A DNA stretch of 64,000 nucleotides from an uncultured Dehalococcoidia bacterium (GTDB lineage: Bacteria > Chloroflexota > Dehalococcoidia > Lucifugimonadales > UBA1127). Of the stretch, positions 9,489 through 17,936 are shown one piece after another. The stretch lies in contig OX638292.1 of the NCBI GenBank assembly GCA_951812285.1, forward strand, positions 1,838,551 through 1,902,550. Direction: 5' to 3'. A program made the translations under genes and the position numbers. Position 1 is the stretch's first letter. Every line of letters starts with the position of its first letter. The notes beneath the pieces were generated by a model, which was not told where the DNA came from, did no database searches, and saw only the letters and a list, made by a program, of their open reading frames with translations.

Positions 9489-10787
9489 CTACGACGCCGG
9501 CACCAGGTCCTTCAGCGCCTCCTTCAAGACCTCCATCATCGGCCTTTCCTTTGACGCCTTAACGTTGCCGTCCCGCACGTTGAAGAGCTCCGGACGGTGG
9601 GGCGCAGCCGGCTCCTGCCCTTCCTGCAGGTCGCGGGCAGCCTTGATGAGCTGGTGCCGGATGTGGATGTTCAGCGTGTCCTGGCTCGTCAGCCGTTCCC
9701 GCGTCCGGTCCATGATCGGCCCGCCCTGGTCCTCAATCTGGCAGATGTCCTGCAGCGGGAAGTTGTTGATCCCCGAGTAGTTGTACGAGCGCTGCATATC
9801 CCGGTCAACCAGGTAGTCGTTCGCCTTGTTGGCAACGGGCTTGTACGTGCCCGGAAGCTTCTCGGGCACCAGCCACGCGTTGTGGGCCTCGCGGAACTCC
9901 TCCGCCAGCGGTTCGTACGGGTTCCAGCGGACCCGAAGGACCATGCACGTCACGTCGTCGATGGGCACGCGCATGCGCTGGTAGCCGAGGGGCAATCGCC
10001 CCCGACCCGGGTTGTTGTACGAGGGAGACGGGTCGAAGATCGGTAGTACGAAGTGGCCGATGTTGATGAGCTGCTCTTCGTCGCCATCGTTGGCGGGCCA
10101 CAGCGTCGCCCAGCTGATGCCGTACTCCGTGTCCACAACGGCGCCGGGCAACCGCAGCTGCCGCAGGACGTTGGCGCTGTTGAGCCCCATCTGGACACCT
10201 GGTCCGCCCTCGGTGAGGTCACGGAAGCCGTGGGTGAAGTAAGCGTGGCTGGGGTCGTTCTGGCCCTCCATCGATTGCAGCCAGTTGCACTCGCAGATGA
10301 TCTTCCAGTTCTCCCGGTGGCTCTCCGGGATCGCGGCGAAATCAAAGGCTGGGAACGGCGGCTGGAGCTCTGCAGGCCCCATGTACGTCCAGATGAACCC
10401 ACCCCTGTCGAGCGCCGGGTAGGACTTGAGCTTGATCTTGTCCTTGAAGGACTCGCCCTCGGGGATGAAGGGGATGTCCACGCACTGCCCCGTGTAGTCG
10501 TACTTCCAGCCGTGGTATAGGCACCGCAGCCCGCTCTCTTCGTTCATCCCGAAAAAGAGCGGCGAGAACCGGTGCGCGCAGTAGGCGTCGATGATCCCGA
10601 CGTTGCCGTCGGTGTCCCGGAAGGCGATGAGGTCCTCGTTCAGGATGCGCAGGCGAGCGGGGGTGCAGTCGGGTTCGGGAATCTCCTCCGTCAACATCAC
10701 GGGCAGCCAGAACCGGCGGAAGTATTCACCCATCGGCGTCCCCGGACCCGTCCTTACCAAGAGTTCATTTTCTTCCTGTGTAAGCAT
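9489..10787 (-). CDS. Rieske [2Fe-2S] aromatic ring-hydroxylating oxygenase, copy 2
   Basis: 432 residues, same metal ligands as copy 1 (Cys70, His72, Cys89, His92; Asp178, His181, His186 in DPSHAYFTH). The protein from about residue 268 to 390 is identical to copy 1, while the segment at about 198-265, in the catalytic domain, and the last 30 residues differ. That pattern indicates recent duplication or gene conversion with divergence near the substrate pocket. It probably uses the same electron-transfer partners as copy 1 on a related substrate. Confidence 0.93.
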   Translation of the reverse strand: MLTQEENELLVRTGPGTPMGEYFRRFWLPVMLTEEIPEPDCTPARLRILNEDLIAFRDTDGNVGIIDAYCAHRFSPLFFGMNEESGLRCLYHGWKYDYTGQCVDIPFIPEGESFKDKIKLKSYPALDRGGFIWTYMGPAELQPPFPAFDFAAIPESHRENWKIICECNWLQSMEGQNDPSHAYFTHGFRDLTEGGPGVQMGLNSANVLRQLRLPGAVVDTEYGISWATLWPANDGDEEQLINIGHFVLPIFDPSPSYNNPGRGRLPLGYQRMRVPIDDVTCMVLRVRWNPYEPLAEEFREAHNAWLVPEKLPGTYKPVANKANDYLVDRDMQRSYNYSGINNFPLQDICQIEDQGGPIMDRTRERLTSQDTLNIHIRHQLIKAARDLQEGQEPAAPHRPELFNVRDGNVKASKERPMMEVLKEALKDLVPAS

Positions 10788-10871
10788 CTGATCCCTCTCC
10801 CTGCGGCTTCGTCCCTTACCTGAGCGCTGTCACTTCCCAAGCCGGCTACTAAACGACCCAATTACAAGTGA

Positions 10872-10903
10872 AAAGGCCCCGCTGCCAGAGCAGCGGGGCC
10901 TTT
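10872..10903 (-). terminator. Rho-independent terminator after Rieske copy 3
   Basis: 14-bp perfect stem (AAAGGCCCCGCTGC and its complement) with a 4-nt loop, followed on the minus strand by TTTTC. It lies 8 nt beyond the stop of Rieske copy 3, so copy 3 is likely its own transcription unit, separate from copy 2. Confidence 0.85.
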
Positions 10904-10911
10904 CTCAGGCT

Positions 10912-12204
10912 CTATTCTGCTGGAACCAGTTCCTTTAGCGCTTCCTGCAAGACTTGCATCGCAGGCGTTCCCTTTGCCGCCTGAACGGTGCTCCTTCTTA
11001 CCTTGAAGAGCTCCGGCCGGTGGGGCGCCGCCGGTTCCTGCCCTTCCTGCAGGTCCCTGGCCGCCTTGATCAGCTGGTGCCGGATGTGGATGTTCAGCGT
11101 GTCCTGGCTCGTCAGCCGTTCCCGCGTCCGGTCCATGATCGGCCCGCCCTGGTCCTCGATCTGGCAGATGTCCTGCAGCGGGAAGTTGTTGATCCCCGAG
11201 TAGTTGTAGCCACGCTGCATCTCCCGGTCGACCAGGTAGTCGTTGGACTTGTTGGCAACCGGCTTGTACGTCCCGGGCAGCTTTTCCGGGACCAGCCACG
11301 CGTTGTGAGCCTCGCGGAACTCCTCGAGCAACGGCTCGTAGGGGTTCCACCGCACCCGCAGCACCATGCAATTGAGGTCGTCGATGGGCACGCGCATCCG
11401 CTGGTAGCCGAGGGGGAACTTGCCCCCGCCGAGGTTGTTGTAGGAGGGTGAGGGGTCGAAGTTCGGGATGATGAAGTGGTCGATGCTGACCCGCTGCTCC
11501 TCTTCCTCGTTGTTCCACACCGTGGCGAAACTGATGCCGAACTCCGTGTCCACGACGGCTGAGGGAAGCCTCACCCGCGAGAGTGCGGAGCCGCTGTTGA
11601 GCCCCATCTGCACGCCGGGTCCGCCATCGGTGATGTCCCGGAAGCCGTGGGTGAAGTAGAGGTGGCTTGGGTCGTTCTGCCCCTCCATCGACTGCATCCA
11701 GTTGCACTCGCAGACGATCTTCCAGTTCTCCCGGTGGCTCTCCGGGATCGCCGCAAAGTCGAAGTCCGGGAACGGCGGCTGCAGCTCCGGCGGGCCCATG
11801 TATGCCCATATGAACCCACCCTTGTCGAGCGCCGGATAGGACTTGAGCTTGACCTTGCTCTTGAACGACTCACCCTCGGGAATAAAGGGGATGTCCACGC
11901 ACTGTCCCGTGTAGTCGTACTTCCAGCCGTGGTACAGGCACCGCAGCCCGGACTCCTCGTTCATGCCGAAGAACAACGGCGAGAACCGGTGCGCGCAGTA
12001 GGCGTCGATCAACCCAACGTTGCCGTCCGTGTCGCGGAAGCCGATGAGGTCCTCGTTGAGGACGCGTACCCGCGCAGGAGTGCAGTCAGGCTCGGGAATC
12101 TCCTCCGACAGCATCACCGGGGTCCAGAAGCGGCGGAAAAACTCGCCCATCGGGGTCCCGGGCCCCGTCCTGGTCAACAGTTCATTCTCTTCCTGGGTAA
12201 GCAT
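10912..12204 (-). CDS. Rieske [2Fe-2S] aromatic ring-hydroxylating oxygenase, copy 3
   Basis: 430 residues with the same Cys70/His72/Cys89/His92 cluster ligands and the iron site DPSHLYFTH (Asp178, His181, His186). More diverged than copies 1 and 2, mainly at about residues 195-265 and in the C-terminal tail, and two residues shorter in the variable segment. First gene of the tandem array, divergent from the MFS gene across a 265-nt gap, and followed by its own terminator. As for the other copies, an oxygenase alpha subunit of unknown substrate that needs an external reductase. Confidence 0.93.
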   Translation of the reverse strand: MLTQEENELLTRTGPGTPMGEFFRRFWTPVMLSEEIPEPDCTPARVRVLNEDLIGFRDTDGNVGLIDAYCAHRFSPLFFGMNEESGLRCLYHGWKYDYTGQCVDIPFIPEGESFKSKVKLKSYPALDKGGFIWAYMGPPELQPPFPDFDFAAIPESHRENWKIVCECNWMQSMEGQNDPSHLYFTHGFRDITDGGPGVQMGLNSGSALSRVRLPSAVVDTEFGISFATVWNNEEEEQRVSIDHFIIPNFDPSPSYNNLGGGKFPLGYQRMRVPIDDLNCMVLRVRWNPYEPLLEEFREAHNAWLVPEKLPGTYKPVANKSNDYLVDREMQRGYNYSGINNFPLQDICQIEDQGGPIMDRTRERLTSQDTLNIHIRHQLIKAARDLQEGQEPAAPHRPELFKVRRSTVQAAKGTPAMQVLQEALKELVPAE

Positions 12205-12469
12205 ATAGTCCTTCCTCCCGTAGCTGAGTCCTACGCTTATGCCTTTGGGCTGACGCTAACATAAAACCAACCGCGTTACAATACCTCTACACCTATGGTA
12301 TTTATTCACATCCGAGGGGATCGAGTCCCCATTTGGCCGAGTCCACGCATTGTCCGCCTCCCTGAACGTCAGGGAGTGTGATACAGTCCTGACACCCAAG
12401 GCCCGTGCGCAGAATTCGAAGGGGTCCTTTCAGATAGCGTCGACCTCGTACCGACGGGAGCCACGAGCT

Positions 12470-13747
12470 GTGCAGAACGAACCCGAAAAGAGCTCCGGGC
12501 CTCCCATCTTTACGACCAAGACATTCCCAATCTATGTAACGTTCTTCGCCTGGGGTCTCGGCACCGGCTCCCTGCAGCTGGCCCGCCCGCTCTTCGCCTT
12601 CGAGGTCACCGGCGACATCTTTCTCGTCAGCTTCCTCGTCGCGAGCAGCTCCCTCGCCCGCATCATCGCCGGTCCCCTCACCGGCTACCTGACCGACCGC
12701 TGGGGCCGCAAACCGCTCGTGATCGCCGGGGCCGCCCTCCGGGGACTCACCACCCTCGGCCAGTTCTACTCCGATAGCTACCTTCCCTTCTTCGTCCTGG
12801 AGTTCATCGGGCAGATGGGCGTGTCCATGTGGACCACCAGCACCGGTGTCCTCGTGGGCGACGTGACGACCCCGGAGAACCGCGGGCGCGTCATGGCGGT
12901 GCGCACCATGTCCTCGCGCATCGGGTTCGTCGCCGGGCCGGCTATCGCAGGCGCCCTTGCATTGACCCTAGGACTCCGCTACGTCTTCCTCTTCAGCACG
13001 CTGACCAAGCTCATCAACCTTGGCGTCATGTTCTGGATCTCCGAGTCGCGGCCGGAAGAGGCGCGACAGCGTGCCCAAGAGAAGAAGGGGGAGAACGTCG
13101 AGAAGAAGCCCGGCCTGATTGCGTCGCTGTTCCTGACCAAGACCTTCATCGCCCTGGCGCTGGTCACCTTCGGGCTGAGCATGATGCAGATGGGCGTCTT
13201 CCAGACGCTCGTCCCGGTCCACACCCAGGAGGAGGTCGGCCTCAACGAGTTCGAGATCGGCAACCTCGTCAGCTTTGCGAGCATCATTGCGCTGCTCGTG
13301 GCGTTCCCGAACGGCATGGTCTCCGACCGGTTCGGACGCAAAGCCTCGCTGGTCCCCGGCATGCTGGTGCTTGGAGGCTCAGCCGTCCTGCTGGCGATCA
13401 GCGGCAACTACCTGGGGATCGTTCTCATGATGACCCTGTACGGCATCGCCGAGGGCATGGTGCAGGGCTCCACCCAGGTATACGCGGTGGACCTGGCGCC
13501 GGCCGACCGTCGAGGGACCGTCGTGGGCGTCTGGTCAATCTTCATGAGCCTGGGCGGGATGGTGACGACCCTGTTGGTGGCGACACTCTACACAGCGTTC
13601 GGCGCGCTGATTGCATTCAACGGCGTCGCCGCCTTCCTGATTGTAAGCGCGCTGGTATTGGCGTTCATGGCCAAGGAGACCGCAGGCCGCCGAAGGCTCG
13701 CCGGCCCCTCGTCGGAAACGCCTCCGCCATCGCCGGAGACAACGTAG
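12470..13747 (+). CDS. Major facilitator superfamily transporter
   Basis: 425 residues with about 12 transmembrane helices in two halves. The MFS motif A appears in the 2-3 loop (GYLTDRWGRKPLV) and again between helices 8 and 9 (GMVSDRFGRKASLV). A cytoplasmic, charged loop (residues about 185-205, many Glu/Lys/Arg) joins the halves. The GTG at 12470 with GGGAG nine bases upstream is preferred; the frame stays open to a TTG at 12350, but that stretch lacks MFS character. It resembles drug/metabolite proton antiporters. Transcribed divergently from the Rieske genes, so possible export of a toxic aromatic or its product. Confidence 0.88.
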   Translation: MQNEPEKSSGPPIFTTKTFPIYVTFFAWGLGTGSLQLARPLFAFEVTGDIFLVSFLVASSSLARIIAGPLTGYLTDRWGRKPLVIAGAALRGLTTLGQFYSDSYLPFFVLEFIGQMGVSMWTTSTGVLVGDVTTPENRGRVMAVRTMSSRIGFVAGPAIAGALALTLGLRYVFLFSTLTKLINLGVMFWISESRPEEARQRAQEKKGENVEKKPGLIASLFLTKTFIALALVTFGLSMMQMGVFQTLVPVHTQEEVGLNEFEIGNLVSFASIIALLVAFPNGMVSDRFGRKASLVPGMLVLGGSAVLLAISGNYLGIVLMMTLYGIAEGMVQGSTQVYAVDLAPADRRGTVVGVWSIFMSLGGMVTTLLVATLYTAFGALIAFNGVAAFLIVSALVLAFMAKETAGRRRLAGPSSETPPPSPETT

Positions 13748-13791
13748 GCATCGCACCCTCGAGCCGCTATGGCAGCGCGATGGCCGGCGGC

Positions 13792-15312
13792 CTACATCAG
13801 CCCGAGCACCTCGAGCCGCGGGTAGCCGTTGCCGCCGAGGTTGGTCTCGAGGATGTGGAGCACCGGCGGCGCCTGCCCTGTCGGCGTCAGCGCCAGCATC
13901 TCCCGCGCCACGTCCTCGCCGAAGGCCGCGTCGCCTACGAACGCCGTCACCTGCGTGACGTTCGCGAAGCTGCCGCCGCCGTCGCGGAACATGGCGTCCA
14001 CGTTCGCGAACACCATCGCCGTCTGCTCGGCGAGCCCGCCCTCGCGGCTGCCCGTCACTACGCGCGACGACGTCACTAGGTTGCCCGTCAGCGCACCCAT
14101 CGACATCGGGTCGTTGTGCTTGACGCCCGGCACCTCCAGGCACTTCCGCGCGCCAGCGCCGACCATCGCGATGACGTTCGCGCCCATGAGCTCGCCCGCC
14201 GGAAGGGCGCTGGGCACGTACTTGTGCGGAGGACGGTCATCGGGGTCCGGGTACCACTCAATCCACGGCGGATTGAACTTCAGCCGCTCAGACAATTCTG
14301 GGAGGTAGTGGGTCAAGCGCGCCATGTCATCCAGCCCCAGCCCGTTGACGCTCAGGAAGCGCTCCACTTGGCTGAACATCGCGGCAAGCTGGCCGTCGAA
14401 GCCCGCCGCAGCCAGCGCGCCGCTGCACGGGTCGACGGGCGCCAGCAGCGGCGCCACGACGACGTCGCCGATGCGCGCGCCGGACGGCTTGGCGTTCCCC
14501 TCCTCGCACGAGTACACCTCGACGAACCGCTCGCCGGACGGGCCGCCGTTGTCCGGCAGCAGCGCCATCATCTCGATGGCGATCGACATCCGGCTCGAGA
14601 CGACGTTCACGAGCTGGTGCAGCGCCGGGCGCGTCGCCGGGTCGGGGAAGCGCTCCTCGAAGATCCGGCGTGCGACCTCTTTGTAGGAGTCGTCGCGGCC
14701 GAACATGTTGAGCTGGACGATGTTGTCCACCGTGCCGCCGGCCAGCCCCATCAGCGTCGCCAGGTTCTCAAACGTCTGGCGCGTCTCCGCCTCAACGCCG
14801 CCCTCGACGATCTCCCCCGTCGTCTGGTCGTTGCCGTGGCAGCGTGACGTGAAGTAGACGTTGCCCACCACCACCCCGGGGTCGCGGGCGTGGACGTTGG
14901 GGATGTCGATGCGCGTCCGCTTGCCGCCGACGAGCCCGTAGGCGTCGAGGTGCACCAGGTGCCCCTCGGGCAGCGGAGATATAAGCGCCTTCAGTGCTGG
15001 GCGGTCCGCCGCGTCCGGAAAGAGGTTCTCCCATGGCCCGTAGATGGTTTCGCGGTCCTCCATGTTGGTCACGTACGCCGCGCAGCGCACGACGCCGTCG
15101 AGGTTGCCGCCCGCCGACTCCATCAGCCGCCGCAGGTGCGAGAGTATGACCCACATCTGCGCCTCGATGCCCGCGGCGGGGGCGCCTGTGACCGGGTCGA
15201 CCCCCGCCAGTCCGTTCGCGTAGACGACGTCGTTGACGCGCATGCCCAGGGGCCTCGTTGCCCGCGTGTCCGCGGGGTACACCTCGAAGAATTGCCGGAG
15301 TTGCTCAGCCAT
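13792..15312 (-). CDS. Protein of four fused RidA (YjgF/YER057c/UK114) domains
   Basis: 506 residues made of four RidA-like domains at about 15-130, 135-255, 262-385 and 388-506. Domains 1 and 3 share a DRP-x-x-K ... LP motif; domains 2 and 4 share a P-x-LH-x-L motif, so the protein looks like a doubled two-domain unit. Ordinary RidA proteins are about 130 residues and form trimers that hydrolyse reactive imines; the conserved Arg of active RidA (in ARS) is not present in these domains. ATG at 15312 (GGGGG site, 8-nt overlap with the two-domain RidA gene upstream) is preferred over a TTG two codons earlier. Function unknown. Confidence 0.8.
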   Translation of the reverse strand: MAEQLRQFFEVYPADTRATRPLGMRVNDVVYANGLAGVDPVTGAPAAGIEAQMWVILSHLRRLMESAGGNLDGVVRCAAYVTNMEDRETIYGPWENLFPDAADRPALKALISPLPEGHLVHLDAYGLVGGKRTRIDIPNVHARDPGVVVGNVYFTSRCHGNDQTTGEIVEGGVEAETRQTFENLATLMGLAGGTVDNIVQLNMFGRDDSYKEVARRIFEERFPDPATRPALHQLVNVVSSRMSIAIEMMALLPDNGGPSGERFVEVYSCEEGNAKPSGARIGDVVVAPLLAPVDPCSGALAAAGFDGQLAAMFSQVERFLSVNGLGLDDMARLTHYLPELSERLKFNPPWIEWYPDPDDRPPHKYVPSALPAGELMGANVIAMVGAGARKCLEVPGVKHNDPMSMGALTGNLVTSSRVVTGSREGGLAEQTAMVFANVDAMFRDGGGSFANVTQVTAFVGDAAFGEDVAREMLALTPTGQAPPVLHILETNLGGNGYPRLEVLGLM

Positions 15313-16099
15313 CTGCAAGCCCCCTTGTGCGGGTTTCCTCGTCGATTGACGCCAACACCTCGATCATCACCTGCAGCGCACCGCCGCCGTAGCGAAGGTG
15401 GTGCAGCACGGGCCGCGTCGCCGCGTCCGGGAAGAGCTGCGCCCACCGGTCCGTCACCAGCGGCAGGTTTGCGAGGTCGGCCACGAATGCCCGTCCCTGC
15501 TTGACGTTGCTCCAGTCCATGCCGCCGGCCGTCAGCAACGCCTCCGTGTTGCGGAAGAGGTGCTCCGCCTGCGACTGCACGTCCTCCGGCGGCCGGCCCG
15601 TCGATGGGTCGTAGGGCAGCACACGCGAGGAGAAGAGGTACGGGCCCATGCGCACACCCAGTGGTATGGGGTTGGTGTGGGCGACGCCATCGACGTTGAG
15701 CGTCTGGCGCTGGTGATTTAGTACCGCGGAATAGTCCATGTACACCAGCATGTCGCCGGGGAGGTCGGCCGTCAGGAACTTGTACGTCGGACGGTCGTTC
15801 TCGTCCGGGAAGGCGTCCACCCACGGCGGGTTCATGGCCTCCCGGTCACGCGCGAAGTCCTGGAAGTACATGCTGACGTGGGCGATATTGGCCCTGCTGC
15901 CCCCGGCGCTCTCGATGCTGCGGCGCATGTGCTCGTGGGCGAACCGGAGCTGCGCCTCGATACCATCGCCGAGGACGCCCGTGTCCGGGTCCGTGCCGAC
16001 GATGCGGAAGCCGCGCACCAGGTCGCCGGAGCGCACCGCGACGGGCAGCGGGCTGACGCCCTGGTCGCCGAAGATTTCTGTGAGCATGTCGTTGGCCAC
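15305..16099 (-). CDS. Protein of two fused RidA domains
   Basis: 264 residues with two RidA-like domains (about 10-135 and 145-264). The first carries DRPTYK ... LPG, the second TRPVLHHL, the same alternation as in the four-domain protein downstream. The Arg that marks imine-deaminating RidA is missing from both. The GTG at 16099 has GAGG six bases upstream and lies 1 nt from the end of the GlcG-like gene; the ATG at 16087 is an alternative start. Overlap and spacing put it in one operon with the four-domain protein and the GlcG-like gene. An oligomer-forming small-molecule-binding protein is likely; chemistry is open. Confidence 0.8.
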   Translation of the reverse strand: MANDMLTEIFGDQGVSPLPVAVRSGDLVRGFRIVGTDPDTGVLGDGIEAQLRFAHEHMRRSIESAGGSRANIAHVSMYFQDFARDREAMNPPWVDAFPDENDRPTYKFLTADLPGDMLVYMDYSAVLNHQRQTLNVDGVAHTNPIPLGVRMGPYLFSSRVLPYDPSTGRPPEDVQSQAEHLFRNTEALLTAGGMDWSNVKQGRAFVADLANLPLVTDRWAQLFPDAATRPVLHHLRYGGGALQVMIEVLASIDEETRTRGLADG

Positions 16100-16100
16100 G

Positions 16101-16583
16101 TTAGGCCTCGTACTCAGGCGTGTAGCGGAACATGGACTCGGCATGCGTGAAACCCTCGCCGAGCGCCTGCAGGCCGATGGCGACGTAGTCCCAGTCGCCC
16201 CTGCCCTCGCCGCCGCCACCGCCCGCCACGGCGATGCCGCCGACCATCTTGCCGTCGTAGATGATGGCGTAGCCGCCGGGAAGCGTCGTGAGCATGGGGT
16301 CGTTCCAGTCGGACGGCCCGCGGTGACCCTCTGCCTGCTGGCGGTCCCAGAACGCGATGATGCCGCTGGTGTCCATGTCAAAGGAGGCCGCGCTGTAGGC
16401 CTTGCGCCACGCGGCCTTCATGAACCGGTACGGCCGCCCGTCCATGCGGCACCCCGCGATGAGGTCGCCGTGCTGGTCGACGATGGCAACGGCAAGCTGC
16501 GAGCCCCGCTCATTCGCCGCCGCGATAACGGCCGCGATGACCCGGTTCGCCTCCTCCAGTCCAAGCCTCTTCTCCACGAGCAT
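16101..16583 (-). CDS. GlcG/HbpS-family (heme-binding-like) protein
   Basis: 160 residues. The pattern LGLEEANRVIAAVIAAANE at the start, VAIVDQHGDLIAGCRMDG in the middle and a Gly-rich GGIAVAGGGGG loop are those of the GlcG/HbpS family, small octamer-forming proteins found with glycolate, propanediol and other catabolic genes, some binding heme or corrinoid. The start at 16583 has GGAGG six bases upstream. It is first in a tight three-gene set with two RidA-fusion genes, suggesting a shared pathway. Biochemical role of most family members is not known. Confidence 0.82.
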   Translation of the reverse strand: MLVEKRLGLEEANRVIAAVIAAANERGSQLAVAIVDQHGDLIAGCRMDGRPYRFMKAAWRKAYSAASFDMDTSGIIAFWDRQQAEGHRGPSDWNDPMLTTLPGGYAIIYDGKMVGGIAVAGGGGGEGRGDWDYVAIGLQALGEGFTHAESMFRYTPEYEA

Positions 16584-16773
16584 CGCCCACCTCCGGCGCG
16601 CACCGCCGCTGTCCTCGGGCGGGGCTGGCGCTAGGCTACCATGTCGTGCGACGGCGTCAAGCTGTTGCGCGGGCTTGCGAGCGGCGATACGCTGCCCGCA
16701 TTGCAGAGGGTTGTGCGGCTCGCGGCATGCTCGGTCTCTCGAGGGGCGCCGCGAGTCCGAAAGGATGTGGACG

Positions 16774-17604
16774 ATGGCTGGACCACTGACCGGCAAGGTC
16801 GCGATGGTGACGGGCGGCTCCCGCGGCATCGGCAGGGGCATTGCGCTCTGCCTCGCGGACGAGGGCGCGACGGTGGTGGTCTGCGCACGAAGCGACGACT
16901 CCGCCGGAAACCCCTACGGCTCCATCGAGCAGACCGTGCAGGAGGCGCGCGAGCTCGGCGGCGAGGCCGTCGCGATGAAGCTCGACGTCACGGACGACGC
17001 CGAGGTTCAAGACGTCGTCGAGCGCATCCAGCGCGATCTCGGCCGCCTGGACATCGTCGTCAACAACGCCGCGCGCATGGGGCAGGGCGGCGGCGACTTC
17101 TGGGGCAGCTCCCCGGAGAACCTCGATGCCTACTACCGCACCAACGTCCGCGCGCCCTACCTCATCACAACGCTGGTGGGACCGCACATGGAGGAGCTGG
17201 GCGGCGGCGCCATCATCAACGTCACCTCGGCCGGCGCGAGCCTACCCCCGCCGCCGGGCCCGGACTGGAAGCTCTCGCCCGGTCGGACGTACGTCGGCTA
17301 CGGCATCACCAAGGCGGCGCTAAACCGATGGGTTGCCGGCGTCGCCGGCGAGCTGCGGCTGCGCAATATCGCCATCGTGGCTGTCGACCCGGGGCGGACA
17401 GTGGTCGAGCGCAACATCGTCAACCCCATCGCCGGCGTCGACTACACCACGGCCAACTCCCCGGAGGTCACCGGCCGCGCCGTAGCCTACATCTGCCGCG
17501 ACGCAATGGCCTACACCGGCCGCGTCATAGAGTCCAAAGCGCTCGTCGACGAGCACGGCATCGCGATGACGGGCATCGTCCCGCGCAACGCGGCGCGGGC
17601 GTAG
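16774..17604 (+). CDS. SDR-family oxidoreductase
   Basis: 276 residues. TGGSRGIGRG nucleotide-binding motif near residues 13-22, NNAA near 96, the YGITK catalytic YxxxK near 176 and a Ser about 20 residues before it. The start ATG at 16774 has AAAGGA nine bases upstream; another ATG nine bases earlier has no usable spacing. Divergent from the GlcG/RidA genes across 190 nt, so the two units may share control. A classical SDR of unknown substrate. Confidence 0.88.
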   Translation: MAGPLTGKVAMVTGGSRGIGRGIALCLADEGATVVVCARSDDSAGNPYGSIEQTVQEARELGGEAVAMKLDVTDDAEVQDVVERIQRDLGRLDIVVNNAARMGQGGGDFWGSSPENLDAYYRTNVRAPYLITTLVGPHMEELGGGAIINVTSAGASLPPPPGPDWKLSPGRTYVGYGITKAALNRWVAGVAGELRLRNIAIVAVDPGRTVVERNIVNPIAGVDYTTANSPEVTGRAVAYICRDAMAYTGRVIESKALVDEHGIAMTGIVPRNAARA

Positions 17605-17936
17605 GCTCCCCACGTTCGCCCTCGAAACTCCAACAAGGTTTCGCCCAAACACACCCTGACACGGCCCCATTGCGCCTAGCCCTTTCCCCTCGCTACCCTC
17701 GTCCCATGAGCAGCAAAACTAGGGCGGCACAGGGTGCGGACTCACAGTCCCGAACCGGCGCACGTTTGCGCCCGCTACAGATACGAATTGTTTCCCATAT
17801 CACAAGCGTCTATTTGTAGCTGCAGGAACCCTTAACAGCTACGGATTGACTTTCGAAAACAATTCCTCGGCCGCGTGACGCTGCAAAGCGGGGAAATCTG
17901 GGAATGGAGAAGGGCACATTACCCGGAGGCGAAAGG
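17605..17936. other. 332-nt intergenic stretch, nothing recognised
   Basis: Between the SDR and permease genes, which converge here. Base composition is lower in GC than the flanks. I see no convincing frame, strong hairpin or promoter in it. Confidence 0.5.

Noticed and set aside
12350..12469. TTG at 12,350 as start of the MFS gene
   Set aside because: No ribosome site and no MFS-like sequence before the GTG at 12,470, which has a good site.
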